DNA of 64,000 bases from Dinoroseobacter sp049800835 (GTDB taxonomy: Bacteria; Pseudomonadota; Alphaproteobacteria; Rhodobacterales; Rhodobacteraceae), in NCBI RefSeq assembly GCF_049800835.1, contig NZ_JBNAFU010000001.1:1116001-1180000 (forward strand). Reading direction: 5' to 3'. A model generated the notes under the pieces. That model had not been told where the DNA came from and made no database searches. It was given only the letters and a program-made list of their open reading frames with translations. This document shows, one piece after another, positions 34,282 through 43,260 of the stretch (the first letter of the stretch is position 1; every line of letters starts with the position of its first letter). Both the position numbers and the translations under genes were made by a program.

Positions 34282-34908
34282 TCACAGTGGGATACGGGTC
34301 AACTCAAACCGGCAGGCGAGTGCGCCGCAGGCACAGCAGCGGGTTTCGCGCGCAGTGTAGTCGGGCGCAACCAAACGCCGGAACAGCGTTTCGAACACGG
34401 CCATGTGCCAGAAGCAGATCGGGGCTTCGGCGTGTTCCCCCCGCACCACCGGGTTATTCTCGATCTCGAAGACCAGCGGGCGGGTCGACAGGACCCGAAA
34501 GTCGCCGGACCCCATGAACGTCCAGGCGTTTTTGCGAATGGCCTTGGTGAGCATCCGCGAGGATGGCCCGGGGGGAAGCGCGCGCAGCACAAGACGCGCA
34601 AACCGCGGAATGCGATTGGCGATGATGTAATTTGCCGTCGCCTCCCCCGCGGCCCAAGCCAGACGCGGGGCGCGGTTGGGCATGTCCCGGCGCAGGGCCT
34701 GATGGATGCGGGCGACGGGACGCTCATCGATCATGCCCGTCTCAGGCGGGAGGTCGAATATACCGGCGAGGGCCAGGATATGGGCGGCCAGTGTCGGGCC
34801 GCCCTCCTCTTCCAGAACGGTCAACAGCTGCAGGACCGCGTTAGGGCCGATCCGCGCGGTCGTGTCCGGCGGGGCCCAAACCTGATCGCTGCCGCCATCA
34901 AGGGGCAT
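34282..34908 (-). CDS. bchJ: Bacteriochlorophyll 4-vinyl reductase-like protein BchJ
   Basis: A 208-residue V4R-domain protein of the BchJ family, which acts in or assists reduction of the chlorophyllide 8-vinyl group in bacteriochlorophyll synthesis. IGPNAVLQLLTVLEEEGG, GEATANYIIANRIPR and the Cys-rich CCACGALACRFEL at the C-terminus are family features. Its ATG overlaps the bchE stop by one base (TGATG), so the pair is an operon. In Rhodobacter bchG follows; here aspS comes next. Confidence 0.9.
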   Translation of the reverse strand: MPLDGGSDQVWAPPDTTARIGPNAVLQLLTVLEEEGGPTLAAHILALAGIFDLPPETGMIDERPVARIHQALRRDMPNRAPRLAWAAGEATANYIIANRIPRFARLVLRALPPGPSSRMLTKAIRKNAWTFMGSGDFRVLSTRPLVFEIENNPVVRGEHAEAPICFWHMAVFETLFRRLVAPDYTARETRCCACGALACRFELTRIPL

Positions 34909-36551
34909 CAGACATCTTCCATCTGTTGCGTGCCACCGCCGCAGGCCTTGATCGGTTCCCGCGCTTCGCGTCCCTCGGGCATCTTGAAGGAGGTATCGAG
35001 CGCCTTGCGCCGCGCACGGGCCTGGCTGGCGCGGTCGGCGGCAGCCTCCCAATCGTCCATCTGGGCCTTCGCGATCTTGCGGGTGCGATCGAAGTTGAAG
35101 TTGACCTTGTCCTTCGACTGCGGGCCCCAGTAGTTCGCCTTGCCCAGATCATAGAACTTGCGCTCAAAACCCGCCTTGAGGAACGCCTTGAGGCATCCGA
35201 GCAGGTATTTCCGCCGGTATCCCGTGCCGCGCCACGGGTAATGGAACAGCGCTTTTTGCATGTAGAACCGGCGATAGTTCTTCATCACACCGTTCAGCAA
35301 CTCGCCCCGCGTCATCGCCTCGGGCGCCATGATCGGCGTGACGAAGTTGTATTTCGAGAAATCGAAAATCTCGACCTTGTCGCCCAGCTCATGAAACAGG
35401 GGCGTGAAAGGCCAGGGCGTGTACATCGCCCAGTTGGCAAGGTCCGGCTGCCAGTCCCACGCCATGCGATAGGTTTCTTCGAGCGTTTCGGGCGTCTCGT
35501 TGTCCAGCCCAACGATGAATTGCGCCTCGACGAAAATATCGGCCTCGCGCAGCAGGCGGATCGCCTCCTTGTTCTCTTCGACCTTGGTTTCCTTGTTGAA
35601 CTGGTCGAGCTTGAGTTGCGCAGCCGCCTCGGTGCCGAGGCTGACATGCACAAGACCCGCCTTGCGGTAAAGCGGCAGCAATTCCCGGTCACGGTAGATA
35701 TCGGTGACGCGGGTGTTGATGCCCCATTGCACCTTCTCGGGCAGACCGCGGGCGATCAGTTCCTCGCAGAACTTGATGAACTTCTTGCGGTTGATGGTCG
35801 GTTCCTCGTCCGCGAGGATGAAAAACCCGACATCGTGGTCGTTCACCAGACGTTCAATCTCGTCCACCACCTTGATCGGATCCCGCACGCGGTAATCGCG
35901 CCAGAATTTCCACTGCGAACAGAACGAACAGGTGAACGGGCAGCCCCGTGCCATGTTCGGGATCGCGACACGGCGGTTGAGCGGGACGTAGATGTATTTT
36001 TCCCACTCCAGCAGCGACCAGTCAGGGTCGATCCCGTCGAGGTTCTTGACCGTGCTGGCGGCTTGCGTGGCGACGATCTTGTCCCCTTCGCGGAACGCGA
36101 GCCCTTTGACTTTGCGCCGGTCCTCGGGCCAGCGGCCTTCGGCGACGGTCTGGGCAAGCTCTGTCATGATCTCTTCGCCCTCGCCGCGGACAATGACGTC
36201 GACTTCCAGCGCTTCGGAGAATACCTGCTTGTACATGAAGGTCGCATGAATACCGCCCAGCACGCGCAGCGCGTCCGGGGCTTCTTCGGACGCGATCTTC
36301 AGGACCTTTTCAGCCTCGTAGATCGCGGGCGTGATCGCGGTGGTGCCGATGATATCCGGAGCAATTTCGCGAATGCGGGCGCGCAAGGCGTCCTCCGGCA
36401 GATCGTTGGTCATCGCATCGACGAAATGGATATCGTCAAAGCCGGCCGATTTCAGGCTCCCGGCGAGGTAGGCCACCCACGCAGGCGGCCAGTTGCCCGC
36501 GATTTCGGCGCCGCCGGAATGATAGTTCGGGTGGACAAAAAGAATCCGCAT
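34908..36551 (-). CDS. bchE: Anaerobic Mg-protoporphyrin IX monomethyl ester oxidative cyclase BchE
   Basis: A 547-residue radical-SAM enzyme that forms the isocyclic ring of bacteriochlorophyll under low oxygen. Residues 1-180 form a cobalamin-binding-like domain (MRILFVHPNYHSGG). The radical-SAM motif CPFTCSFC is near residue 205. DVGFFILADEEPTINRKKF follows. A GGAGGG site lies 5 bases before the ATG. Overlapping PpsR and FnrL operators are upstream, consistent with repression by oxygen. It begins the bchEJ operon. Confidence 0.95.
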   Translation of the reverse strand: MRILFVHPNYHSGGAEIAGNWPPAWVAYLAGSLKSAGFDDIHFVDAMTNDLPEDALRARIREIAPDIIGTTAITPAIYEAEKVLKIASEEAPDALRVLGGIHATFMYKQVFSEALEVDVIVRGEGEEIMTELAQTVAEGRWPEDRRKVKGLAFREGDKIVATQAASTVKNLDGIDPDWSLLEWEKYIYVPLNRRVAIPNMARGCPFTCSFCSQWKFWRDYRVRDPIKVVDEIERLVNDHDVGFFILADEEPTINRKKFIKFCEELIARGLPEKVQWGINTRVTDIYRDRELLPLYRKAGLVHVSLGTEAAAQLKLDQFNKETKVEENKEAIRLLREADIFVEAQFIVGLDNETPETLEETYRMAWDWQPDLANWAMYTPWPFTPLFHELGDKVEIFDFSKYNFVTPIMAPEAMTRGELLNGVMKNYRRFYMQKALFHYPWRGTGYRRKYLLGCLKAFLKAGFERKFYDLGKANYWGPQSKDKVNFNFDRTRKIAKAQMDDWEAAADRASQARARRKALDTSFKMPEGREAREPIKACGGGTQQMEDV

Positions 36552-36589
36552 GTAACCCTCCGCAGTTTCGCGAAGCGTGACACGCCTTG

Positions 36590-36607
36590 TGTCAATTTAA
36601 ATTGACA
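36590..36607. promoter_or_regulatory. PpsR/CrtJ operator upstream of bchE
   Basis: TGTCAATTTAAATTGACA is a perfect 18-base palindrome and matches the PpsR/CrtJ consensus TGT-N12-ACA exactly. It is centred about 47 bases upstream of the bchE ATG. Confidence 0.85.
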
Positions 36608-36615
36608 CACATCAA
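36602..36615. promoter_or_regulatory. FnrL site overlapping the PpsR operator
   Basis: TTGACACACATCAA matches TTGAT-N4-ATCAA at 9 of 10 positions. It overlaps the PpsR palindrome by 6 bases and is centred about 57 bases upstream of bchE, so anaerobic activation and aerobic repression may compete here. Confidence 0.7.
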
Positions 36616-36638
36616 GTCAAGGGGAGGAGACGCGCGTT

Positions 36639-36854
36639 TCAATCCGGCCAGACGGTTGTCGCGTCCTTGAACTCGGTCGACATGAAGTCGCTTTCGAGTT
36701 GCCCATTCAGCGACCCGGCCTGCGTTGTCATGGCAGGTTCAATCGTAAGCCGCACGGCAATACCCAGGCCGACAATCGCTGCAGTGATCACCACCCAGTC
36801 GACCGTCACGGCACCTTCATCCGCACGCCAGAACTCTCTCATCCAAACCATCAT
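36639..36854 (-). CDS. Flp/Fap-type pilin-like small protein
   Basis: A 71-residue protein with a short basic/acidic head (MREFWRADEG) and then AVTVDWVVITAAIVGLGIAV, the class III prepilin-like hydrophobic helix, and a polar tail. The Gly-Ala junction before VTVDW resembles the prepilin peptidase cut site. Length and tail fit a Flp type IVb pilin or a related alphaproteobacterial pilin-like protein. No tad/cpa genes lie nearby. The start could be a GTG one codon upstream or an ATG four codons downstream. Confidence 0.65.
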   Translation of the reverse strand: MMVWMREFWRADEGAVTVDWVVITAAIVGLGIAVRLTIEPAMTTQAGSLNGQLESDFMSTEFKDATTVWPD

Positions 36855-36937
36855 CACGCTCGTCCATTTTTTTCAGCGTCAGCAACACGACGCAGAAACA
36901 GTCTTAACGAGTGGCATTGGCGAAAATACGGCGAATT

Positions 36938-37609
36938 TCAGAAAGGTCGGGCCACATTGCCCGAATAAAAATAGAGACCGAGGCCCAAAGCGAAAACAAT
37001 GTTGCCGGAGATCGCATGTAAGACCACGGTTTCGGGAAAATTGCGCCGCGCTTCGTAGGAATACGCGAATGCGAGCCCCCCGAAGAACGTCATCGCAAGC
37101 ACGACCCAGTGCCAATACATCAGATGCGCCCAGGAGAAGAGCGCGGCGTTAAGCAAGATCTTCGGCCAAAGCCCCTCTGGAAGGATGGATTGGTACCTTC
37201 GGAAGAACAGTGGCCGAAACACCAGCTCCTGCGGGAGGGCTGAAAAGATCGGATAGAGCAGCATGATCATGAGCAACAGCGCGGGTTGCGTCCGCGCGAG
37301 GATCAGAAAGGCGTCGGGTTCAAGCGTCAGCACCACAGTTGTTGCCGTCACAATGGTCAGCAGCGTAAACAACCCGACAAAGCGCCAGTTGACCCGGCCA
37401 AACCCCGTGACCAGTCCCTGCCACCGGAAATCCGCCGTGATGTGCAGCAGAAACAGCCCGAGCACCATCGACGCAAACAGCGCCGAAAACATCCGTTCGG
37501 GTGGCAACGCCAAGGCGATCACAGCCGGCGTCAGGATGAAAAACGCTCCGAACTCCGCCCTCAGCCGCCAGAGGTGGCGGGACTGCGCAGTCTGCAAAAG
37601 GCTGGTCAT
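36938..37609 (-). CDS. CPBP family intramembrane metalloprotease
   Basis: A 223-residue polytopic membrane protein of the CPBP (Abi/CAAX prenyl protease-related) family. The motif LPQELVFRPLFFRRY holds Q-E-x-x-x-R where the family usually has E-E-x-x-x-R. FSWAHLMYWHW and HAISGNIVFALG supply the His and Asn residues. About six membrane segments are visible. AGGAG lies 6 bases before the ATG. The substitution of Gln for the first Glu may weaken metal binding. The substrate is unknown. Confidence 0.88.
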   Translation of the reverse strand: MTSLLQTAQSRHLWRLRAEFGAFFILTPAVIALALPPERMFSALFASMVLGLFLLHITADFRWQGLVTGFGRVNWRFVGLFTLLTIVTATTVVLTLEPDAFLILARTQPALLLMIMLLYPIFSALPQELVFRPLFFRRYQSILPEGLWPKILLNAALFSWAHLMYWHWVVLAMTFFGGLAFAYSYEARRNFPETVVLHAISGNIVFALGLGLYFYSGNVARPF

Positions 37610-37747
37610 CGCGGCTCCTGTCATCGCGGGCAGTGCCCCTGACATAGGCGGGTCAGCCGGCACGCCAAGGCAGGCCCATTCCCGCCCTTGCGGACAGGCG
37701 GCGGCCATGTATAACCCGGCTAATTTTGCGCCACTGGAGTCTGCCCG

Positions 37748-40700
37748 ATGCCCAAACGTACCGATATCAAGTCCATCATGATCATCGGCGCCGGGCCCAT
37801 CGTCATCGGACAGGCCTGCGAGTTCGACTACTCCGGGGCTCAGGCCTGCAAGGCCCTGCGCGAGGAAGGGTACCGCGTCATTCTGGTTAACTCCAACCCC
37901 GCCACGATCATGACCGACCCCGAACTGGCGGACGCGACCTATATCGAGCCGATCACGCCCGAGGTCGTCGCAAAGATCATCGAAAAGGAACGCCCCGACG
38001 CGCTGCTGCCTACGATGGGTGGCCAGACTGGGCTGAACACCTCCCTCGCGCTTGAAGAAATGGGCATCCTGGAGAAGTTCGGCGTCGAGATGATCGGCGC
38101 CAAGCGCGCCGCGATCGAGATGGCCGAAGATCGCAAACTGTTTCGCGAAGCGATGGATCGGCTGGGTCTCGAAAACCCCAAGGCCACCATTGTTACGGCG
38201 CCGAAAGGCAAAGATGGCAAGGCTGACCTGAATGCGGGCGTCAAAATCGCCCTCGAAGCCCTTGAAGAGATCGGCTTGCCGGCAATTATCCGGCCTGCCT
38301 TTACCCTCGGCGGGACCGGCGGTGGCGTGGCCTATAACCGCGACGACTATGAACACTTCTGCCGGTCGGGGATGGATGCCTCTCCGGTAAACCAGATCCT
38401 CGTGGACGAGAGCCTGCTGGGTTGGAAAGAGTTCGAGATGGAGGTGGTGCGCGACACCGCCGATAACGCGATCATCGTATGTTCTATCGAAAACGTTGAC
38501 CCGATGGGCGTCCATACCGGTGACAGCATCACCGTGGCCCCTGCCCTGACGCTGACCGACAAGGAATACCAGATCATGCGCAACGGCTCGATCGCCGTGC
38601 TGCGCGAGATCGGCGTGGAAACCGGCGGGTCAAACGTGCAATGGGCGGTGAACCCGGCAGACGGGCGGATGGTCGTGATCGAGATGAACCCGCGCGTCTC
38701 GCGGTCCTCTGCACTGGCCTCCAAGGCGACCGGCTTCCCCATTGCCAAGATCGCGGCGAAACTGGCGGTAGGGTACACGCTGGACGAGTTGGACAATGAC
38801 ATCACCAAAGTCACACCCGCCTCGTTCGAGCCGACGATTGACTATGTGGTCACCAAGATCCCGAAATTCGCGTTTGAGAAATTCCCCGGCTCCGAGCCGC
38901 ATCTGACCACGGCGATGAAATCCGTGGGCGAGGCGATGTCTATCGGGCGGACCTTCCACGAGAGCGTACAAAAGGCGCTCGCATCGATGGAATCCGGTCT
39001 GACAGGGTTTGACGAGGTCGAGATCGATGGCGCACCCGACAAGGCGTCGGTCGTGAAAGCCATTTCCAAGCAGACACCGGACCGGATGCGCACCATCGCG
39101 CAAGCCATGCGGCACGGGCTCACCAACGACGAAATTCAGGCCGCCACGGCGTTCGATCCGTGGTTCCTCGACAGGATACGCGAGATCATCAATGCGGAGA
39201 TGGTCGTGCGCAAGGACGGTCTGCCGATGGATGAAGTCGGCCTGCGCAAGCTCAAGATGCTGGGCTTTACCGACGCGCGTCTGGCCAAGCTCACCGGACG
39301 GTCCGAAGGTCAGGTCCGCCGCGCGCGCCAGCGGTTGGGTGTTGTCGCCCAGTTCAAGCGGATCGACACGTGTGCCGCGGAGTTCGAAGCGCAGACGCCA
39401 TACATGTACTCGACCTATGAGACCCCGGTCATGGGCGAACCTGAATGCGAGGCGCGCCCGTCGGATGCCAAGAAGGTCGTCATCCTCGGCGGTGGCCCGA
39501 ACCGGATCGGTCAGGGCATCGAGTTTGACTATTGCTGCTGTCATGCCTGTTTCGCCCTGACCAAGGCCGGGTTCGAGACAATCATGATCAACTGCAACCC
39601 CGAAACCGTCTCGACCGACTACGACACCTCGGACCGGTTGTATTTCGAACCCCTGACTTTCGAGCACGTGATGGAGATCCTGCGGGTGGAACAAGAAAAC
39701 GGCACGCTGCACGGGGTGATCGTGCAGTTCGGCGGGCAGACCCCGCTAAAGCTTGCCAACGCGCTGGAAGCCGAAGGTATTCCGATCCTCGGCACGACGC
39801 CGGACGCAATCGATCTGGCCGAGGACCGGGAGCGGTTCCAGAAGCTCGTCAACGATCTGGGCCTCAAGCAGCCCAAGAACGCGATCGCCTCGACCGAGGC
39901 AGAGGCGTTTGCCGCTGCGGGCGAGATCGGCTTCCCGCTGGTGATCCGCCCCTCCTACGTTCTGGGGGGCCGCGCGATGGAGATCGTCCGCGACATGCCC
40001 CAGCTGGAGCGCTACATCAACGAGGCCGTTGTGGTGTCGGGCGACAGCCCGGTCCTGCTGGACAGTTATCTTGCGGGCGCGATTGAACTGGACGTGGATG
40101 CGCTGAGCGATGGCAAGGATGTCCACGTATCGGGCATCATGCAGCACATCGAGGAAGCCGGGGTTCATTCAGGTGACAGCGCCTGTTCCCTGCCACCCTA
40201 TTCGCTTGGTGCGGATGTGCTGGCCCGGATCGAAGAACAGACCGTCGCGCTGGCCCGCGCGCTGAACGTGGTGGGTCTGATGAACGTACAGTTCGCCATC
40301 AAGGATGACGTCATCTACCTGATCGAGGTAAACCCGCGCGCTTCTCGCACGGTGCCGTTCGTGGCGAAGGCGACAGATTCGGCCATCGCCTCCATCGCGG
40401 CGCGCGTCATGGCGGGCGCGCCGTTGGCGGATTTCCCGAAGCGACCAAAACATACCGGCGAATACGGCCAGTCCCAACCCATGGCAGACCCGATGACCCT
40501 GGCCGACCCGAACATGCCCTGGTTCTCCGTCAAGGAAGCCGTCATGCCCTTTGCGCGCTTCCCCGGCGTCGACACCATCCTTGGCCCCGAAATGCGTTCC
40601 ACCGGAGAGGTCATGGGGTGGGATCGGTCCTTCCCGCGCGCCTTTCTGAAGGCGCAGATGGGCGCAGGGACGATCCTGCCGAAATCCGGCACCGCTTTTT

Positions 40701-41074
40701 TGTCGATCAAGGAAGCCGACAAGGGGGAGATGCTGCGCGATCTGGCGCAGACCCTGATCGATCTTGGCCTCGATATCGTCGCCACGCGGGGCACCGCGGC
40801 CTTCCTGAAGGAACACGGCATCCCGTCCGAGATCGTAAACAAGGTCTACGAAGGGAGGCCTGACGTGGTCGACATGCTGAAGGACGGGCGCATCGCCGTG
40901 GTCATGAACACCACCGAAGGCGCGCAAGCCGTCAATGACAGCCGGGAGATTCGATCCGTCGCGCTGTATGACAAGATCCCGTACTTCACGACCCTCGCGG
41001 CGTCCCACGCGGCGGCTCAGGCCATGAAGGCGCGCGAAGAAAGTGAGATCGAGGTTCGCGCGCTTCAGGAGTAG
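37748..41074 (+). CDS. carB: Carbamoyl-phosphate synthase large subunit
   Basis: A 1108-residue enzyme that makes carbamoyl phosphate from bicarbonate, ammonia and two ATP for arginine and pyrimidine synthesis. Two homologous ATP-grasp halves are visible, starting KSIMIIGAGPIVIGQACEFD (residues 5-24) and VVILGGGPNRIGQGIEFDYC (near residue 578). The C-terminal MGS-like regulatory domain starts near residue 970 and carries IALVATRGT-type signals. carA is not adjacent. The length is normal for the alphaproteobacterial form. Confidence 0.97.
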   Translation: MPKRTDIKSIMIIGAGPIVIGQACEFDYSGAQACKALREEGYRVILVNSNPATIMTDPELADATYIEPITPEVVAKIIEKERPDALLPTMGGQTGLNTSLALEEMGILEKFGVEMIGAKRAAIEMAEDRKLFREAMDRLGLENPKATIVTAPKGKDGKADLNAGVKIALEALEEIGLPAIIRPAFTLGGTGGGVAYNRDDYEHFCRSGMDASPVNQILVDESLLGWKEFEMEVVRDTADNAIIVCSIENVDPMGVHTGDSITVAPALTLTDKEYQIMRNGSIAVLREIGVETGGSNVQWAVNPADGRMVVIEMNPRVSRSSALASKATGFPIAKIAAKLAVGYTLDELDNDITKVTPASFEPTIDYVVTKIPKFAFEKFPGSEPHLTTAMKSVGEAMSIGRTFHESVQKALASMESGLTGFDEVEIDGAPDKASVVKAISKQTPDRMRTIAQAMRHGLTNDEIQAATAFDPWFLDRIREIINAEMVVRKDGLPMDEVGLRKLKMLGFTDARLAKLTGRSEGQVRRARQRLGVVAQFKRIDTCAAEFEAQTPYMYSTYETPVMGEPECEARPSDAKKVVILGGGPNRIGQGIEFDYCCCHACFALTKAGFETIMINCNPETVSTDYDTSDRLYFEPLTFEHVMEILRVEQENGTLHGVIVQFGGQTPLKLANALEAEGIPILGTTPDAIDLAEDRERFQKLVNDLGLKQPKNAIASTEAEAFAAAGEIGFPLVIRPSYVLGGRAMEIVRDMPQLERYINEAVVVSGDSPVLLDSYLAGAIELDVDALSDGKDVHVSGIMQHIEEAGVHSGDSACSLPPYSLGADVLARIEEQTVALARALNVVGLMNVQFAIKDDVIYLIEVNPRASRTVPFVAKATDSAIASIAARVMAGAPLADFPKRPKHTGEYGQSQPMADPMTLADPNMPWFSVKEAVMPFARFPGVDTILGPEMRSTGEVMGWDRSFPRAFLKAQMGAGTILPKSGTAFLSIKEADKGEMLRDLAQTLIDLGLDIVATRGTAAFLKEHGIPSEIVNKVYEGRPDVVDMLKDGRIAVVMNTTEGAQAVNDSREIRSVALYDKIPYFTTLAASHAAAQAMKAREESEIEVRALQE

Positions 41075-41184
41075 CAGCCGCGAAACGGCGCAAAAACGGA
41101 CTTCTTGGGACCGCAATTCCGAGTCACTATGCAAGTGCCTCAATTTTGGGGGCGCGTCGTTGATGTACCCGGAGACCGTAACCG

Positions 41185-41763
41185 TTGTTCGAATTCATTT
41201 TGCTGACTCTGGTCGCGCTTGGGCTGGCTGTTTTCCTGACCCGGCCCAAAAAACGCCCGCGCAAGAAGCCTTCCCGGTCGCGGCAGCGAAAGCATGACGC
41301 AACCACCGGTGGGGCACAGGACCCATCCGGTATCCTTCAAGCGGCACAAATCGACGCGCGCCCCCTGTTTGGCAGCGATGAACGCCGTGTTCTGTGCGCG
41401 TTGCTCGATTGGGAAAGACAGCACCCTGATGCCTACATGGTTCTGCGCAAGGTCGCGCTTTCGGACATGTTTCGGCTCAGCAACACCGGAAGCCGCTCAG
41501 CCTGGGACTCCGCGCGCACCTGCTTTGACACACGGCATGTCGATTTTCTGATCGTCGATGCCGATGGCTGGCCAGTTCTGGCGATCGACTACCACGAGAC
41601 CGGGCACTATGAGCGGGGGGCGGGCCGCCGGGACGAGGTCAAGGCCCTGATCTTCAAACAGGCGGGCGTGACGCTGACACAGATCGACAAGCACACCGCA
41701 CTGCCCCGTTTTCTGGACGACATTGATGCGATGCTGACGACGCGCCTAGAGGGTCTTGCCTGA
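41185..41763 (+). CDS. Membrane-anchored DUF2726 protein, copy 1
   Basis: A 192-residue protein with one N-terminal transmembrane helix (LLTLVALGLAVFL), a very basic linker (RPKKRPRKKPSRSRQRKH) and a DUF2726 domain. VDFLIVDADGWPVLAIDYHE, an acidic pair RRDEVKALIF and AGVTLTQI follow the family plan, which resembles PD-(D/E)XK nuclease folds. The start is TTG, as no earlier ATG is in frame; GGAG lies 10 bases before it. The family is often linked to DNA processing. The domain here is complete, but the residue normally Glu is Asp. Confidence 0.75.
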   Translation: MFEFILLTLVALGLAVFLTRPKKRPRKKPSRSRQRKHDATTGGAQDPSGILQAAQIDARPLFGSDERRVLCALLDWERQHPDAYMVLRKVALSDMFRLSNTGSRSAWDSARTCFDTRHVDFLIVDADGWPVLAIDYHETGHYERGAGRRDEVKALIFKQAGVTLTQIDKHTALPRFLDDIDAMLTTRLEGLA

Positions 41764-41871
41764 TCCGAAGCGTCGAAATCGAACCAGAAAGCCGAGGAGT
41801 TTCCAAGGCTTTGCCACAATTTTTGCACTTTGGTTGTCGATGCTCGACGCTGTTATCCACAGGAGGCAGCC

Positions 41872-42534
41872 ATGCTTGAGACCTCAGGCTCCACGTCTTT
41901 TTTCGATATCCTCGCGCAGATGGGCGGCTCGGCAACGCTGCTGGCGTTCCTTGCGGTCGGCGTTTTGCTAGGGGTACGCTCGGTGTTGAAACGCAAGTTT
42001 GCGCGGGCGGAACAAGTGCCCTCGGCCCTGTCGACGATCCCCGATCTGCCGGGGGACGCGCTACTGCGCGCTGTCGAGACGACGCGGTTCACCCGCAAGG
42101 CCCCGTTGTCAGAAGCAGAGATGCGCCTGATGCGGTCCCTGTCCGTTTGGGAGCGGCGTCAGGGCAAGGGGTACAGCGTGGTAACAGGTCTGACGCTGGG
42201 TACAATTCTGAGCCCTGCGAATGATGATCCCTCGCTTCTTCCGGCGCTGGAACAGCTTGCCCACGTGCGAACGGATTTCATGATCCTCGACAAATCGGGC
42301 CTGCCGGTTCTGGCCGTGGATCTGCCCGGGCGCTGCATGGGCGGACCGGACGCGGAACGGGACGCGGCCCTGCGCCAGATCGCCTTCGACGCAGCCGGCC
42401 TGCCCCTGATCGCCCCCGAGGCGGGCACCAGCGGGGCAGACATCGTCGCGCGCGTGGATCGCATGCTCGACACCGGATTGATCAAGCCCAAGGGCGCGCC
42501 GGTCTCGCCGCACAGGGTGGCCCAGGTCGCTTGA
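41872..42534 (+). CDS. Membrane-anchored DUF2726-like protein, copy 2
   Basis: A 220-residue relative of the preceding protein. One transmembrane segment (LLAFLAVGVLLGV) precedes a domain with DFMILDKSGLPVLAVDLPG and ERDAALRQIAF, aligned to the same positions in copy 1. The acidic motif is altered to DLPG, so catalytic residues may be lost and this copy may be inactive or regulatory. A perfect AGGAGG site lies before the ATG. The gap of about 100 bases to copy 1 suggests separate but coordinated expression. Confidence 0.7.
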   Translation: MLETSGSTSFFDILAQMGGSATLLAFLAVGVLLGVRSVLKRKFARAEQVPSALSTIPDLPGDALLRAVETTRFTRKAPLSEAEMRLMRSLSVWERRQGKGYSVVTGLTLGTILSPANDDPSLLPALEQLAHVRTDFMILDKSGLPVLAVDLPGRCMGGPDAERDAALRQIAFDAAGLPLIAPEAGTSGADIVARVDRMLDTGLIKPKGAPVSPHRVAQVA

Positions 42535-42549
42535 CCACCGACGGGGCGG

Positions 42550-43005
42550 CTACGCCTCCACCGCTTCGAGGCGCAGCTTCATTTCCATCAGCACAGTCTG
42601 AAGGGCGGCTGTCTCGCGCAGCATGCGCCGGGCTTCGTTGGCCGAGATTTTTCCATCGGCGATCGACTGGTGGTATTCGCTCATCAGCATTGCGAACCTC
42701 TCGCAAAGCGCGATGACATCCTCGTTGACACCACCCGGCCCGGCGTTACGCCGCGCCGGATCGTGCGACACCAAGAGCCCGTTCACCTCTGCAAGCGCGG
42801 TGGTGACATGTGGAAACTCTGCTTCCGCCTCCAGGGCAACCACCGTATCGATTGGCATGAAACGGCCGGCATGCTCCGGCGCATCCGAGTAATAGCGCCC
42901 TAGGGTCGCCTTTGACTTTCCGCTCAATTCGGCCGCCGCCTCGATCCCGAGCGCTTTAACCAAGGCCTCTGTATGCCGGCGCAGATAGGCCGTTCTTTCA
43001 GTCAT
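42550..43005 (-). CDS. CII-like putative regulator
   Basis: A 151-residue soluble protein. LGIEAAAELSGKSKATLGRYY and FMPIDTVVALEAEAEFPHVT resemble the helix-turn-helix and following helix of phage CII-type regulators, with an Ala-rich coiled-coil tail. It may bind DNA. No phage genes lie near it, so it may be a domesticated regulator. The start is the ATG before MTERTAYLRR; a longer frame exists upstream. Confidence 0.6.
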   Translation of the reverse strand: MTERTAYLRRHTEALVKALGIEAAAELSGKSKATLGRYYSDAPEHAGRFMPIDTVVALEAEAEFPHVTTALAEVNGLLVSHDPARRNAGPGGVNEDVIALCERFAMLMSEYHQSIADGKISANEARRMLRETAALQTVLMEMKLRLEAVEA

Positions 43006-43144
43006 GCGCTGCGCCCCTTCGGCTATGCCGCTGGTCTGGCCGGGGAATTCCCGATCATTGTTCCCATTAAGCACAAGGCGTCAATCTGCGACAAGACCAG
43101 TCCAGAGGCCCACGAAAACGGTCGCTGGATCCGTGCGAGTGACC

Positions 43145-43164
43145 GGGTCTGATCCCCCAGACCC
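43145..43164. repeat. Hairpin in the region before tdk
   Basis: GGGTCTG and CAGACCC form a 7-bp stem with a 6-base loop. No T-run follows on either strand. It could be a weak pause site or leader element for tdk, about 100 bases upstream of its ATG. Confidence 0.4.
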
Positions 43165-43260
43165 ATCGTGTTGGGTTGGGGTCTGTCGCATCTGCGGCAG
43201 GCCCTTCTTGCGTGCGCGACCACCCTTGCACACGCAGTCCGTTCTGCGGCATCTGAAAGC

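Noticed and set aside
38630..39712. 360-residue minus-strand frame within carB
   Set aside because: Shadow of the carB frame, with no family signature.
43006..43260. Possible riboswitch or small RNA in front of tdk
   Set aside because: Only a 7-bp hairpin stands out, with no conserved riboswitch core that I can recognise.
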